Source: Pseudomonadota bacterium (GTDB lineage Bacteria; Pseudomonadota; Gammaproteobacteria; Burkholderiales; Burkholderiaceae_C). From it: a stretch of 56,049 bases of DNA. The notes beneath the pieces were generated by a model, which ran no database searches, was not told where the DNA came from, and was given only the letters and a program-made list of their open reading frames with translations. Location: the NCBI GenBank assembly GCA_021799355.1, contig JAJZAQ010000014.1, positions 1-56,049 on the forward strand. Reading direction: 5' to 3'. The position numbers and the translations under genes were made by a program. Positions 16,628 through 25,136 of the stretch are shown here, in pieces. The first letter of the stretch is position 1; each line of letters opens with the position of its first letter.

Positions 16628-19600
16628 CCGCCTGCCTCCTGCCACACCGGCGTCAACGGCCTGCCGTCGCGCAGGGCGTCGAACACGGCGTGGATCTGTT
16701 CGAGAACGATGGGCTTGGTCAGATAGCCGCTGAACATCCCGGACTGCTGCGCGCGCTCGCGGGTGGACGCCGTGGCGTCGGCCGACAAGGCAAAAATCGG
16801 GATGCCGGCGGTTTCCGGCCAGGTTTTCAGCCGCGCCGCCGCCTGCTGGCCCGACAGCCCCGGCAAATTGATGTCCATGAGAATGAGCTCAGGGCGATGC
16901 AACAGCGCCAGCTCCAGCGCCTGCTCACCGTCGTGCGCCAGCAGCAGCCGCACGTCGTCGCGCTCGGCGGCGATTTCCCGCATCAGCGCGGCGTTGGCCG
17001 GGTTGTCCTCGACGTAGAGCACCAGGTGCTGCCGTAGCGCCGCCGACGGCGCTGCACGCTGCGCCACGGCGGCGGCCTGCGGCGCATCACCATCCGGCTG
17101 CCCGCAGCCGGCCGGCGCGTCGGGCAGCACGGCGGGCAGGCGCACGTAAAAGGTCGAGCCCTCGCCTTCGCGGCTGTCGAACCCGATGGTGCCGTTCATC
17201 CGCTCGACCAGCTCCCTGGTGATCATCAAGCCGATGCCGGTGCCCTCGATCGGCCCGGTCTCCTGCCCCAGACGCTCGAAGGCGCGGAACACGCGGTGCT
17301 GCCGGTCCGCCGGGATGCCGATCCCGGTATCGGCGATCGCCAGTCCGCAGCGCCATACGCCGTCGGCCGCGTCGCGCTGCAGCGGCAACGGCTGCACACG
17401 CACACTGCCGCCCGGCCGGTTGTATTTGATGGCGTTGGACAGCAGGTTGAGCACCACCTGCCGCAGGCGGGTGAGGTCGGCGCAGACGTGCAGCGCCGCG
17501 TCGACCACTTGGTTGTCGATGCGCACCTGCCGCGCGCGCGCCAGATCGGCCACCATGTCGCACGCCGTCTGCGCCAGCCCGGCCAGTGGCAGCGGCTCCG
17601 GCGAGAGGGTGAGTTCGCCCGCCTCGATTTTCGCCAGATTGAGCACGTCGTTGACCAGGCTGAGCAAATGCTGGCCGGCCTGGGTGATGTGGTCGACAAA
17701 TCCGCGCTGCCTGTCGGACAACGGCTCGCGGCGCGACGCGCCCAGCAGCTGCGCAAACCCCAGAATGGAATTGAGCGGAGTGCGCAGCTCGTGCGACATG
17801 GACGACAGAAACTGCGACTTGGCGCGGTTGGCGCGCTCGGCCTGCTGCTTGCTTTCGAGCAGTTGCTGCTCGTACTGCTGCTGCGCGCGGCGCTGGCGCA
17901 GGGTGACGATCATGATGGCGTAGGTGCTGACGAACGGTTCGAGCAGTTGCACCAGCGAGGCATCGACCCCGGCACTGCGATTGGCGATGGCCACCACGCC
18001 GACCAGTTCCTCCCCCTGGAACAGCGGAATGCCCAGGTAATTCGTCAACTCCGGATGCCCCGGCGGCTGGCCGCCGCGGCGCGGGTCGTGGCGCATGTCG
18101 GGCACGATCACCGGGGCGCGCTCCTTCATCACCGCGCCGATGAGGTTGTCGGGGTTGCAGAACATCATGTCCCCGGCCATCACCCGGGCGTACAGCGCAT
18201 CGGACTGCACGCTCCACGACAGGTTGGTGATCGCATGGATTTTCAGGCAGGGCGTGGCCTCGACGTCGAACAGCACTTCGCCGAGAAAGCCATAGTCGGC
18301 CTCGCTGACGGCCAGCAGATGCTGCAGCATGCGGTCCCACACCGACTGCGACTGCACCTGCTGCAAAAACGCCTGCACCGCGGTGTTCAGCCCCGACAGC
18401 AGCCTGTGCTGGGTGTCGATCAGCCGTTTGGCGTCGATTTCCTCGGTCACGTCCTGCGTGATGCCGACGAAGGCCTGCGCCCGTCCCTGCGCGTCGCGCA
18501 CCACATCGCCACGTGCCCGCAGCCAGCGCGGGCTCTGTCCAGGTGGCGTCGCCAGGCGGTAATCGAAGCGAAACCCGGTGTCCGCAGCGCGCGCCTGGGC
18601 GAACACGGCGTCGATGCCGGCATGATCGCGCGGGTCGATGCGCTCGCGCAGTTGCGCATGGCTGATGCGGCGTTGCCCCGGGTCGAACCCCAGCAGCCGC
18701 GCAAAGCCTTCGCTGATGGTCATCACCCCGCTGTCCAGATCCAGCGACCAGGTGCCCTGCTGCGTGAACGCCTCGCCGCGGCGCTGGATGTCCTGCAGCT
18801 TTTCCAGGTCGGCGCTGATGGCGTCGAACTCGGTCATGTCCTGCACCACGCTGACCACGCCCTGCGCGCGGCCCTGCCCGTCGTGCAGCGGCGCCAGCGT
18901 GACCAGCAGCTTCCACGTGCGTTCACCCAGCGTCAGGCTCAAGCGGTCTTTCACCGCCCCGCCACGCTGCTGCATGCGCTGGCGCAGCGCGGCATACGCC
19001 GCCTGCACCTGCGGCGGAGTCACCGCATCGAGCCGCCGGCCGATCAGCTCCTGCGCCGGGCTGCCGACCATGCGGGCGAACGCCGCATTGGCCAGGGTGA
19101 AGCGTCCGTCTGCATCGACCGCGGCGATCAGACTGGGCGTGCCGTCGATCACCGTGCGCAGCAATGCCCGCTCCCGGGCCAGCTCGGCCTCCTGCTGCCG
19201 CGCCTTGTGCAACAGGCGTTGCGCGTCGAGCATGGCCTGCATCGTCGCCGCCAGCTGCGCGCCAAAATCGGCCAGCAGCGCGGTCTGCGCGGCGTCGAGC
19301 CGGCGGGGTGCCGTGTCCATGATGCACAGCGTGCCCACCGGGTGGGCGCCGTCGAGCAGCAGCGGCACCCCGGCGTAAAACCGCACGCCATGTTGCGTCA
19401 CCAGCGGGCTGGAGCACGCCCGCGGGTCGTCGCGCGCATCGGTCAGCACCAGCGGGGCAAACGGCGGCTGCTGCAGCAGCGAGCAAATCGCCCGTTCCCG
19501 CGGCATCGCCGCCAGCGGCAGGCCGTGCACCGCGATGAAACGCTGCTCGCGTTCGGTCGTCAGCGCCAGCAGGGCGATGGGTACGGCAAACACCCGGCGC

Positions 19601-19716
19601 AGGATGTCGACCTTGCGGCGGTAAATCGCATCGTCCCGGGTGTCGAGCTGCAGCAGCTCGTGCACGAGCCGCAGCCGCTGCGGCTCGTCGGCGGGTTCCA
19701 CGGCTGGACCGTTCAT
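16624..19716 (-). CDS. hybrid sensor histidine kinase (GAF-PAS-PAS-GAF-HisKA-HATPase-REC)
   Basis: 1030-residue cytoplasmic kinase without membrane helices. Order: GAF (about 30-170), two PAS (about 190-310 and 335-445), a second GAF (about 460-600), HisKA with SHELRTPLNSILGF (His642), HATPase (NLLSNAIKYNR, ADTGIGIP, GTGIGLMI) and a receiver domain with phosphoacceptor Asp948 in LILMDINLPG. The receiver suggests a phosphorelay to the coupled EAL regulator whose start overlaps this stop. Start is taken as ATG 19716; GTG 19728 is possible, neither has a strong ribosome site. The sensed signal is unknown; the PAS/GAF set points to a soluble redox, ligand or light cue. Confidence 0.93.
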   Translation of the reverse strand: MNGPAVEPADEPQRLRLVHELLQLDTRDDAIYRRKVDILRRVFAVPIALLALTTEREQRFIAVHGLPLAAMPRERAICSLLQQPPFAPLVLTDARDDPRACSSPLVTQHGVRFYAGVPLLLDGAHPVGTLCIMDTAPRRLDAAQTALLADFGAQLAATMQAMLDAQRLLHKARQQEAELARERALLRTVIDGTPSLIAAVDADGRFTLANAAFARMVGSPAQELIGRRLDAVTPPQVQAAYAALRQRMQQRGGAVKDRLSLTLGERTWKLLVTLAPLHDGQGRAQGVVSVVQDMTEFDAISADLEKLQDIQRRGEAFTQQGTWSLDLDSGVMTISEGFARLLGFDPGQRRISHAQLRERIDPRDHAGIDAVFAQARAADTGFRFDYRLATPPGQSPRWLRARGDVVRDAQGRAQAFVGITQDVTEEIDAKRLIDTQHRLLSGLNTAVQAFLQQVQSQSVWDRMLQHLLAVSEADYGFLGEVLFDVEATPCLKIHAITNLSWSVQSDALYARVMAGDMMFCNPDNLIGAVMKERAPVIVPDMRHDPRRGGQPPGHPELTNYLGIPLFQGEELVGVVAIANRSAGVDASLVQLLEPFVSTYAIMIVTLRQRRAQQQYEQQLLESKQQAERANRAKSQFLSSMSHELRTPLNSILGFAQLLGASRREPLSDRQRGFVDHITQAGQHLLSLVNDVLNLAKIEAGELTLSPEPLPLAGLAQTACDMVADLARARQVRIDNQVVDAALHVCADLTRLRQVVLNLLSNAIKYNRPGGSVRVQPLPLQRDAADGVWRCGLAIADTGIGIPADRQHRVFRAFERLGQETGPIEGTGIGLMITRELVERMNGTIGFDSREGEGSTFYVRLPAVLPDAPAGCGQPDGDAPQAAAVAQRAAPSAALRQHLVLYVEDNPANAALMREIAAERDDVRLLLAHDGEQALELALLHRPELILMDINLPGLSGQQAAARLKTWPETAGIPIFALSADATASTRERAQQSGMFSGYLTKPIVLEQIHAVFDALRDGRPLTPVWQEAGG

Positions 19717-19734
19717 GACCGGCAACACCGTCGA

Positions 19735-20292
19735 TCAATGCTGCGTATCGCCGCCCTGGCGATCTTCGATGCCGACGTCCAGCGCCACCAGAAACCGCGA
19801 CACCATGTTGTACGCTGCGATCACGCCGACGAGCTCGACCACCTGCTGCCGCGGCAACAGCGAGCGCACCGCGGCGAAATGCGCTTCGCTCACCCGCACC
19901 CGCCGCGTCATGTCGTAGGCCAGCGCCATCACCGCGCGCTCGCGCGGCGAAAACGCCTGCCGGTTGTCCACCGCCGCGGGGATGTCGTGCAGCAGCGCGA
20001 GTTGCTCGGCGCTGCCGCCGGCGGCGAGAAAGGGCTGGGCGTGGTGCATGAACTCGTAATCGGCGCCGTTGAGCCGCGCCACCACGCAGATGGCCAGCTC
20101 GCGCAGCGCCGGGTCGAGGTCGAGCTCGCCACGCACCGCGCCGAGCATGGCGTTCCAGCCGCGGGCCAGTGCCGGGCTGTGCAGCAGCATGCGGTCCAGG
20201 TTGAGCAGTTCGCCGCCCCGCCGCTGCCGGATGGCGGTCACCAGATCTTCGGGCTCGGCGTGGTTGTGCGGCAGATAGGCAATGCGCGGCAT
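19735..20292 (-). CDS. carboxymuconolactone decarboxylase family protein (AhpD-like, no CxxC)
   Basis: 185-residue protein of the CMD/AhpD-like fold. Visible are LRELAICVVARLNGADYEFMHHAQ, the metal/His-bearing helix of the family, and ALAYDMTRRVRVSEAHFAAV. The CxxC pair of true peroxidase-active AhpD proteins is absent (it has YEFMHH instead), so a hydroperoxidase role is unlikely and a decarboxylase-like or unknown role is more fitting. Start is ATG 20292 (MPRIAYLPHN); the frame is open further upstream to 20448 but that part has no family character. It lies just ahead of the sensor kinase on the same strand (7-18 bases), so they may share a transcript. Confidence 0.85.
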   Translation of the reverse strand: MPRIAYLPHNHAEPEDLVTAIRQRRGGELLNLDRMLLHSPALARGWNAMLGAVRGELDLDPALRELAICVVARLNGADYEFMHHAQPFLAAGGSAEQLALLHDIPAAVDNRQAFSPRERAVMALAYDMTRRVRVSEAHFAAVRSLLPRQQVVELVGVIAAYNMVSRFLVALDVGIEDRQGGDTQH

Positions 20293-20474
20293 GGTTGACA
20301 GCGGGCAAATGCGGACGATGATGCGCAATGTAGCCTCATCCGCGCGGCAGAGCCAGCCGCTTGAAAAATCACCGCCGGTGCCGCATGTTCGGCTCAGATC
20401 GTTCGACAGCGCGTGCCGCTGCGCCGCTGGCGGGCCATCCGGCTTCACCGCAACGTCCCTCGCGAGTCCCTGCC

Positions 20475-20891
20475 ATGCTCATCGTCTGCCCCCACTGCGC
20501 CACCCTCAACCGAGTTCCCGACGACCGGCTGCACGACGCCCCCGTCTGCGGTCACTGCGGCCAGGAGCTGCTGCCTGCCGCGCCCATCGTGCTCACCGAC
20601 GCCAATTTCGACCGCTTCATCGCCAAGAGCGAATTGCCGGTGCTGGTGGATTTTTGGGCCGAATGGTGCGGCCCGTGCAAAATGATGGCGCCGCAGTTCG
20701 CCCAGGCGGCCAAGCTGCTGCAGGGCCGCGCCGTGCTCGCCAAGGTCGACACCGACGCCAACCCGCAGATTTCGGTGCGCAGCCGCATCCGCAGCATTCC
20801 GACCCTGGCGCTGTACCGCGGCGGACAGGAAATCCGGCGCCAGTCCGGCGTGATGCCGGCGCAGGACCTGGTGCGCTGGGCCGGGGTGTGA
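20475..20891 (+). CDS. trxC: thioredoxin 2 (TrxC) with N-terminal zinc ribbon
   Basis: 138-residue thiol-disulfide reductase. The N-terminal zinc-binding pairs are CPHC (residues 5-8) and CGHC, the hallmark of TrxC; the thioredoxin active site is WCGPC in FWAEWCGPCKMM, and the cis-proline is in SIPTLALY. Start is ATG 20475 (MLIVCPHCATLN), the family N-terminus; a longer frame opening at 20361 is not supported. Known in E. coli to be OxyR-inducible; no OxyR site could be recognised here. Convergent with phaM, with 57 bases between the stops. Confidence 0.95.
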   Translation: MLIVCPHCATLNRVPDDRLHDAPVCGHCGQELLPAAPIVLTDANFDRFIAKSELPVLVDFWAEWCGPCKMMAPQFAQAAKLLQGRAVLAKVDTDANPQISVRSRIRSIPTLALYRGGQEIRRQSGVMPAQDLVRWAGV

Positions 20892-20948
20892 GCGGCCGCG
20901 CCGCAGCCGGTCGCCGGTACGCCGCCTGGCTGCATGGCAACGCCGCGT

Positions 20949-21599
20949 TCACGCCGCGCCGCCGGCGGGTTTGGCCCGCGGCTTCGAGCGTTTGGCTGGC
21001 ACCTTTTTGATCCCGGCTTTTTCTACGCCGGCTTTCTTCGCGCCGGCCTTCTGCGCGCCGGGTTCCTCTGCACCGGCTTTCTCTGCCGCTGCGCCACGCG
21101 GGGCTGCCGCAGCGGCGGCCTGCTGGGTTGCCCCCGGGGCGGCAGCGGCAGCTGCGGCGGCCGCCACCGGCGCCGCGGCAAACCCGTCTTGCAGCGCCTT
21201 GGCGGCGAGCTCGGTGAACTGCTGCGTCATGCCCGTCCACCACTGCATCGGGTCGAACAGCGGCGGCGCCGTGGTTTGCCCCTGTGCTGCCGCCGTGCCG
21301 CCGGCCGGCTCTGCCACTTTTTGCGCGAACGCCTGCAGATCGACGTTCATCGACTTGAGCGCCTGCAGCGTCATGCGCTGCACTTCCAGCGCCTGCACCA
21401 TGTTCTGCGTCATGCGCGCGTTGGTTTCGAGCCAGCTCAACACGGCTTTGAGGTCGGTGATTTTTTGCTCGATCTCGGCAACGTCCAGCGTCGGCGCCAC
21501 CCAGTTGGCGAACTGTCCGGGCATGCCGCTGCCTTTGAGCAGGGTCTGGAAAAACTCCATTCCGGGGATGAAGTCCTTGAACTCGGGGGTCTGTGCCAT
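20949..21599 (-). CDS. phaM: PhaM-family polyhydroxyalkanoate granule regulatory protein
   Basis: 216-residue protein of the PhaM family, which in Cupriavidus necator activates PHA synthase and tethers granules to the nucleoid. The N-terminal PGMEFFQTLLKGSGMPGQFANW, ANWVAPTLDVAEIEQKITDL and ALEVQRMTLQALKSMN segments are diagnostic. The middle is alanine-rich; the C-terminus is a Lys/Ala/Pro tail with repeated AGxKKAG-like units (KKAGVEKAGIKKVPAKR), the histone-H1-like DNA-binding part. Start is ATG 21599 (MAQTPEFKDF); upstream codons are not family-like. It implies that the organism makes PHA, although no phaC is present here. Confidence 0.88.
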   Translation of the reverse strand: MAQTPEFKDFIPGMEFFQTLLKGSGMPGQFANWVAPTLDVAEIEQKITDLKAVLSWLETNARMTQNMVQALEVQRMTLQALKSMNVDLQAFAQKVAEPAGGTAAAQGQTTAPPLFDPMQWWTGMTQQFTELAAKALQDGFAAAPVAAAAAAAAAPGATQQAAAAAAPRGAAAEKAGAEEPGAQKAGAKKAGVEKAGIKKVPAKRSKPRAKPAGGAA

Positions 21600-21742
21600 G
21601 ATGCCTCGCGTCGCCGATCTGCCATGCCGGCAGCATAGCCGCCGCATCGCACGCTGACCAGCCCGGTCACGCTGCCAGCCGGCACAATACCGCGCATGTC
21701 GTCCTCCCCTCTTGCCGCGGCGGCCCCGGACGGGCCGCAGCC

Positions 21743-22852
21743 ATGACGCGGCGGCCATCGCGCCCGGCGGCGTGGGCCGCCGCGCTGCTGCTGGTCGCGC
21801 TCGTCGCTGCGGTGCATCTGCTCGTGCTGCGCTGGCTCGGCGGCGCCATGCAGGCCGCTGGCGACGCGCCGCTTGCCCCGCCGGTTTACACCGAGCTGCT
21901 CAAGCCCGCCGCGCCACCGCCGGCGGCGCCGCCGCTGCGCACGCCGCCCCCTGCACCACGGCCGGCCCCGGCCCGCGCGGCACCTGCGGCCGTTGCGCCG
22001 GTTGCCGTCGCCTCCGCCGCAGCAGCGCTGCCGGCAAGCACGCCGTCCGCTCCTGCCGCGCCCGCGTCCAACGCCGTCGCGGCCGGCGGCAGCGCCCCCG
22101 ACCTGCCTGCGGCTGCGCCCACCCCGCCGGCAAGCACGACCGCCGCAGCCAGCGCGCCGTCCGCTGCGGCGTCTGCCGCCGAGCCCGCGCCCGTGGCCGG
22201 CGACGGCTGGCCGCCCTCCACCCGGCTGAGCTACACCATCAGCGGCAACTGGCGTGGCAGGCTGCACGGCAGCGGTGCGCTGGTGTGGACGGTGGACGGC
22301 GACCGCTACGAGGCCACGCTGTCGGGCAGCGCCCTCATCAGTTTTGCCTACCGCAGCACCGGGCGCATCGACGGCGGCTGGCTCGCCCCGCAGCTGTACA
22401 CCGAGCGCGTGTTCACGCGCGAGAAGTCGGTGCGCTTTGACCGGGCCGACGGCACGGTGCATTTCAGCGCCAACCCGCAGGTGGTGCCGCTGCAGCCGCA
22501 CGTGCAGGACAGCGCCAGTCTGTTCTTGCAAATCGCCCATCGCCTGACCACCCAGCCCGCCGCGTTCCACCCCGGGGCGACGCTGACCTTTGCCGTGGCG
22601 CGGCCCAGCGGCATGACCGACTGGTCGTTCACCGTCGAGGGCACCGACACCGTGACCACGGGTGCGGGGACGCTGGCGTGCTGGCATCTGGTGCGGCGCT
22701 CGACGCAGCCCAACGAAATCGGCGCGCAGATCTGGCTGGCGCCGCAGCTGCAAAACCTGCCGGTGCAGATCCTGCTGCAGCAGTCGGCCGACAGCGATCT
22801 GCTGTTCACCCTGGACCGCGCCGAGCAGGCGGCAGGCGCCTCGCCGCGCTGA
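21743..22852 (+). CDS. DUF3108 envelope protein with Pro/Ala linker
   Basis: 369-residue protein with one N-terminal membrane helix (AAWAAALLLVALVAAVHLLV), a long proline/alanine-rich linker (about residues 50-155) and a C-terminal DUF3108 domain (about 160-360; RLSYTISGNWRGRLHG, SFAYRSTGRIDGGWLAP, VPLQPHVQDSASLFLQ). Topology is TonB-like, inner-membrane anchored with the domain in the periplasm; function unknown. In Burkholderiales such a gene is often near phaM, as here where it is divergent. Start is ATG 21743. Confidence 0.88.
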   Translation: MTRRPSRPAAWAAALLLVALVAAVHLLVLRWLGGAMQAAGDAPLAPPVYTELLKPAAPPPAAPPLRTPPPAPRPAPARAAPAAVAPVAVASAAAALPASTPSAPAAPASNAVAAGGSAPDLPAAAPTPPASTTAAASAPSAAASAAEPAPVAGDGWPPSTRLSYTISGNWRGRLHGSGALVWTVDGDRYEATLSGSALISFAYRSTGRIDGGWLAPQLYTERVFTREKSVRFDRADGTVHFSANPQVVPLQPHVQDSASLFLQIAHRLTTQPAAFHPGATLTFAVARPSGMTDWSFTVEGTDTVTTGAGTLACWHLVRRSTQPNEIGAQIWLAPQLQNLPVQILLQQSADSDLLFTLDRAEQAAGASPR

Positions 22853-22868
22853 CGGCGCCGCCGCGCGC

Positions 22869-24464
22869 TCAGTGCGGCACCATCCAGGTCAGCACGTGCT
22901 GCTGCAGATACACCAGCACGCCGAGCAGGAAGGTGAGGAACACGCTGTGTTTGAACGTGCGGGCGAACACCACGCCCTCCCGGCCCTTGAGCTCGGTGGT
23001 GGACACGCCGGTGGCGATGTTCTGCGGCGAAATCATTTTGCCCATCACTCCGCCGGACGAGTTGGTCGCCGCCATGAGCACCGGGTCGAACCCGAGCTGG
23101 CGCGCCGCCACCACCTGCAGATTGCCGAACAGCGCGTTCCCCGAGGTATCGCTGCCCGACAGGAACACCGCCACCCAGCCGAGGAAGGCCGACACCAGCG
23201 GGAACAGCGCGCCGACTGCGGCCACGCCCAGCCCGAGGGTGTAGCTCATGCCCGAATAATTGAGCAAAAACGCCAGGCCGACGATCATGCACACGGTGAG
23301 CACGGCGATGCGCACCTGCACCCAGGCATCACGCATCGCGGCGAAAAACGCCCGCGCCGGCAGCCGCACCAGCACCGCGGTCACCACCGCCGACAGCAAA
23401 ATCGCCGTTCCCGTGCCCAGCGGCTGGAAGTCCCACAGCGCGACGTAGGGCTTGTTGTACAGCGTGATGAACACCTGCTTGTCCAGCCCCGGCCACAGCA
23501 CCTTGGCCTCGCCGATGGTGAACACCTTGGCGTACACCCAGAAAATCACCACGGCGGTGATCACCACCCAGGGCAGCCAGCCGCCATATCCCACGCGCGG
23601 CTGGCCTGCAGCGCGCACCGGGCGGGCGATGGCGAATTCGGCGTCGGGTGCGGGCGACCAGACCTTGAGAAACGCCACGGTGAGGATGAGCGAGACCATC
23701 GACGCCAGCACGTCGGTGAGCTGATAGCTGATGAAGTTCGACGACGCGAACTGCGCCAGCGCAAAACTCCCGCCGGCCACGCACAACGCCGGCCACAGGG
23801 CGCGGATCGAACGCCAGCCGCCGTACAGCGCAATGACGTAAAACGGCAGCAGGAAGGCGAAAAACGGCAACTGCCGCCCGACCATCGCCGCCAGCGGCTC
23901 CGCCGGCATGCTGGTGACCGCGCCGAGCACGGTCAGCGGCACGCCCAGGGCGCCGAACGCCACCGGCGCGGTGTTGAAAATCAGGGTGAACGTCAGCGCC
24001 TCCAGCGCCGGAAACCCCAGGCCGATGAGCAGCGCGCTGGTGATCGCCACCGGCGTGCCAAATCCGGCAATGCCTTCGAGCAGACAGCCGAACGAGAACG
24101 CCACCACCAGCAGCACCAGCCGCCGGTCGTTGGGCAGATGTTCGAGCATCCACAGCCGGAACTGCTCGAAGCGACCGGACTTGACGGCCACGTTGTACAG
24201 CACCAGCGCGCCATACACGATCCACATCACCGGCAGCAGCGCAAACACCACGCCGAAGGCCACGGCATTGAGCGCCAGCCCCAGCGGCAACTGCCACACC
24301 GTGGTGGCGATGATCAGCCCGGCGATCAGCCCGACGGCCGAGGCCTGCCAGGCCGGACGGCGCAACACGCCGAGCATCAGCAGCACGATGGCAATCGGAA
24401 TGGCCGCCACCAGAAACGACGGCAACAACGCCCCGGCCACCGGGGTCAAAAGTTGATGGAACAT
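22869..24464 (-). CDS. lctP: L-lactate permease (LctP/LldP family)
   Basis: 531-residue inner-membrane lactate:proton symporter. Many hydrophobic helices are visible; family motifs include EGIAGFGTPVAITSALLIGLGF, NTAPVAFGALG and, near the C-terminus, SGSDTSGNALFG and ATNSSGGVMGKMISPQNIA. Start is ATG 24464 (MFHQLLTPVAG), with GGAG just upstream; the open frame to 24578 is not membrane-like. No lactate dehydrogenase gene lies beside it. Convergent with the DUF3108 gene (16 bases between stops). Confidence 0.95.
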   Translation of the reverse strand: MFHQLLTPVAGALLPSFLVAAIPIAIVLLMLGVLRRPAWQASAVGLIAGLIIATTVWQLPLGLALNAVAFGVVFALLPVMWIVYGALVLYNVAVKSGRFEQFRLWMLEHLPNDRRLVLLVVAFSFGCLLEGIAGFGTPVAITSALLIGLGFPALEALTFTLIFNTAPVAFGALGVPLTVLGAVTSMPAEPLAAMVGRQLPFFAFLLPFYVIALYGGWRSIRALWPALCVAGGSFALAQFASSNFISYQLTDVLASMVSLILTVAFLKVWSPAPDAEFAIARPVRAAGQPRVGYGGWLPWVVITAVVIFWVYAKVFTIGEAKVLWPGLDKQVFITLYNKPYVALWDFQPLGTGTAILLSAVVTAVLVRLPARAFFAAMRDAWVQVRIAVLTVCMIVGLAFLLNYSGMSYTLGLGVAAVGALFPLVSAFLGWVAVFLSGSDTSGNALFGNLQVVAARQLGFDPVLMAATNSSGGVMGKMISPQNIATGVSTTELKGREGVVFARTFKHSVFLTFLLGVLVYLQQHVLTWMVPH

Positions 24465-24835
24465 ACGAGTCTCCGTCCCAGCCGGATCACGCCGGACTGT
24501 TTGTGCAATGGTTGTCGAATCGCGCCGCGGCGACGCCGGCGAAGCGCCCGAAGGCAGCAGCGGGCCGCAGCGCGGCAAGCCTATTGAGCCGCGGCTTGGC
24601 AGGCAAGCGGTCTGCAGCGGATTTTTACGTCTGGTTGCAAATCGTGCATGGCAGTCAACACTGCCTGTCCGCCGCCGCGGGCAATGCTGCGGATAGACCC
24701 GGATTGACGCCTGCGCAGGTCAACGCCGCGGCAAGGATCCACGTTTCATTCTCACCACAGCCGCACCGACGTCGAAATCAGGCTTGATTTTTGCTTTGCC
24801 GTCCTCATCTCCCGAGCATCCAGTGGAGGTACACC
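24465..24835. other. 371-base intergenic region between divergent lctP and DUF3567
   Basis: Non-coding stretch that must hold the promoters of lctP (minus) and the DUF3567 gene (plus). It contains the 15-base palindromic sequence GCTTGGCAGGCAAGC at 24594-24608, repeated exactly upstream of the CoxG-like gene at 27689-27703. An AT-richer patch at 24781-24795 precedes the plus-strand gene. No tRNA, small RNA or credible short gene was recognised. Confidence 0.5.
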
Positions 24836-25114
24836 ATGCAAACCATGATCTACGATTCTGATGCGTTCTGCGTCCTGCAGCTCGACTGGTCGGACACGGC
24901 ATCCACACCCGGCGGGGCCGGCGAGTTTGCCCGCGGCGGGTATGAAATCGTCGACAAGTTCGCCCGCAAGGAAATTTTCCTCGGCGGCCATGCGGCAGAG
25001 GGGTTCCGCAACAGCGTGCAGCAGCTCATCGCGCAGGAGCCCAGCAGCGAAGAAATCGACGATTTCCTCGATCGGTACTCGGCATTGTCGCGGCAATCGC
25101 TGCACGCGCACTGA
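24836..25114 (+). CDS. DUF3567 family small protein
   Basis: 92-residue acidic cytoplasmic protein of the betaproteobacterial DUF3567 family; function unknown. Recognisable by MIYDSDAFCVLQ at the N-terminus, the ARGGYEIVDKFARKEIFLGG block and the DFLDRYSALSRQ ending. Start is ATG 24836, with GTGGAGG 8 bases upstream; a longer frame from 24791 lacks family character. Convergent with the MFS gene. Confidence 0.88.
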   Translation: MQTMIYDSDAFCVLQLDWSDTASTPGGAGEFARGGYEIVDKFARKEIFLGGHAAEGFRNSVQQLIAQEPSSEEIDDFLDRYSALSRQSLHAH

Positions 25115-25136
25115 CCGCGACGGGGCGGCGCGAAGG

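Noticed and set aside
17296-20298. 1000-codon plus-strand frame opposite the sensor kinase
   Set aside because: The kinase has all motifs on the minus strand; this frame is a third-position GC artefact.
20361-20474. In-frame N-terminal extension of TrxC
   Set aside because: The zinc-ribbon start MLIVCPHC is the normal family beginning; upstream codons are not conserved in character.
21696-21746. Short 16-codon frame ending on the DUF3108 start
   Set aside because: No ribosome site and no recognisable product; overlap with the ATG is probably chance.
22662-24587. 641-codon plus-strand frame over the lactate permease
   Set aside because: His/Arg/Gln-rich, no family features; permease on the other strand is clear.
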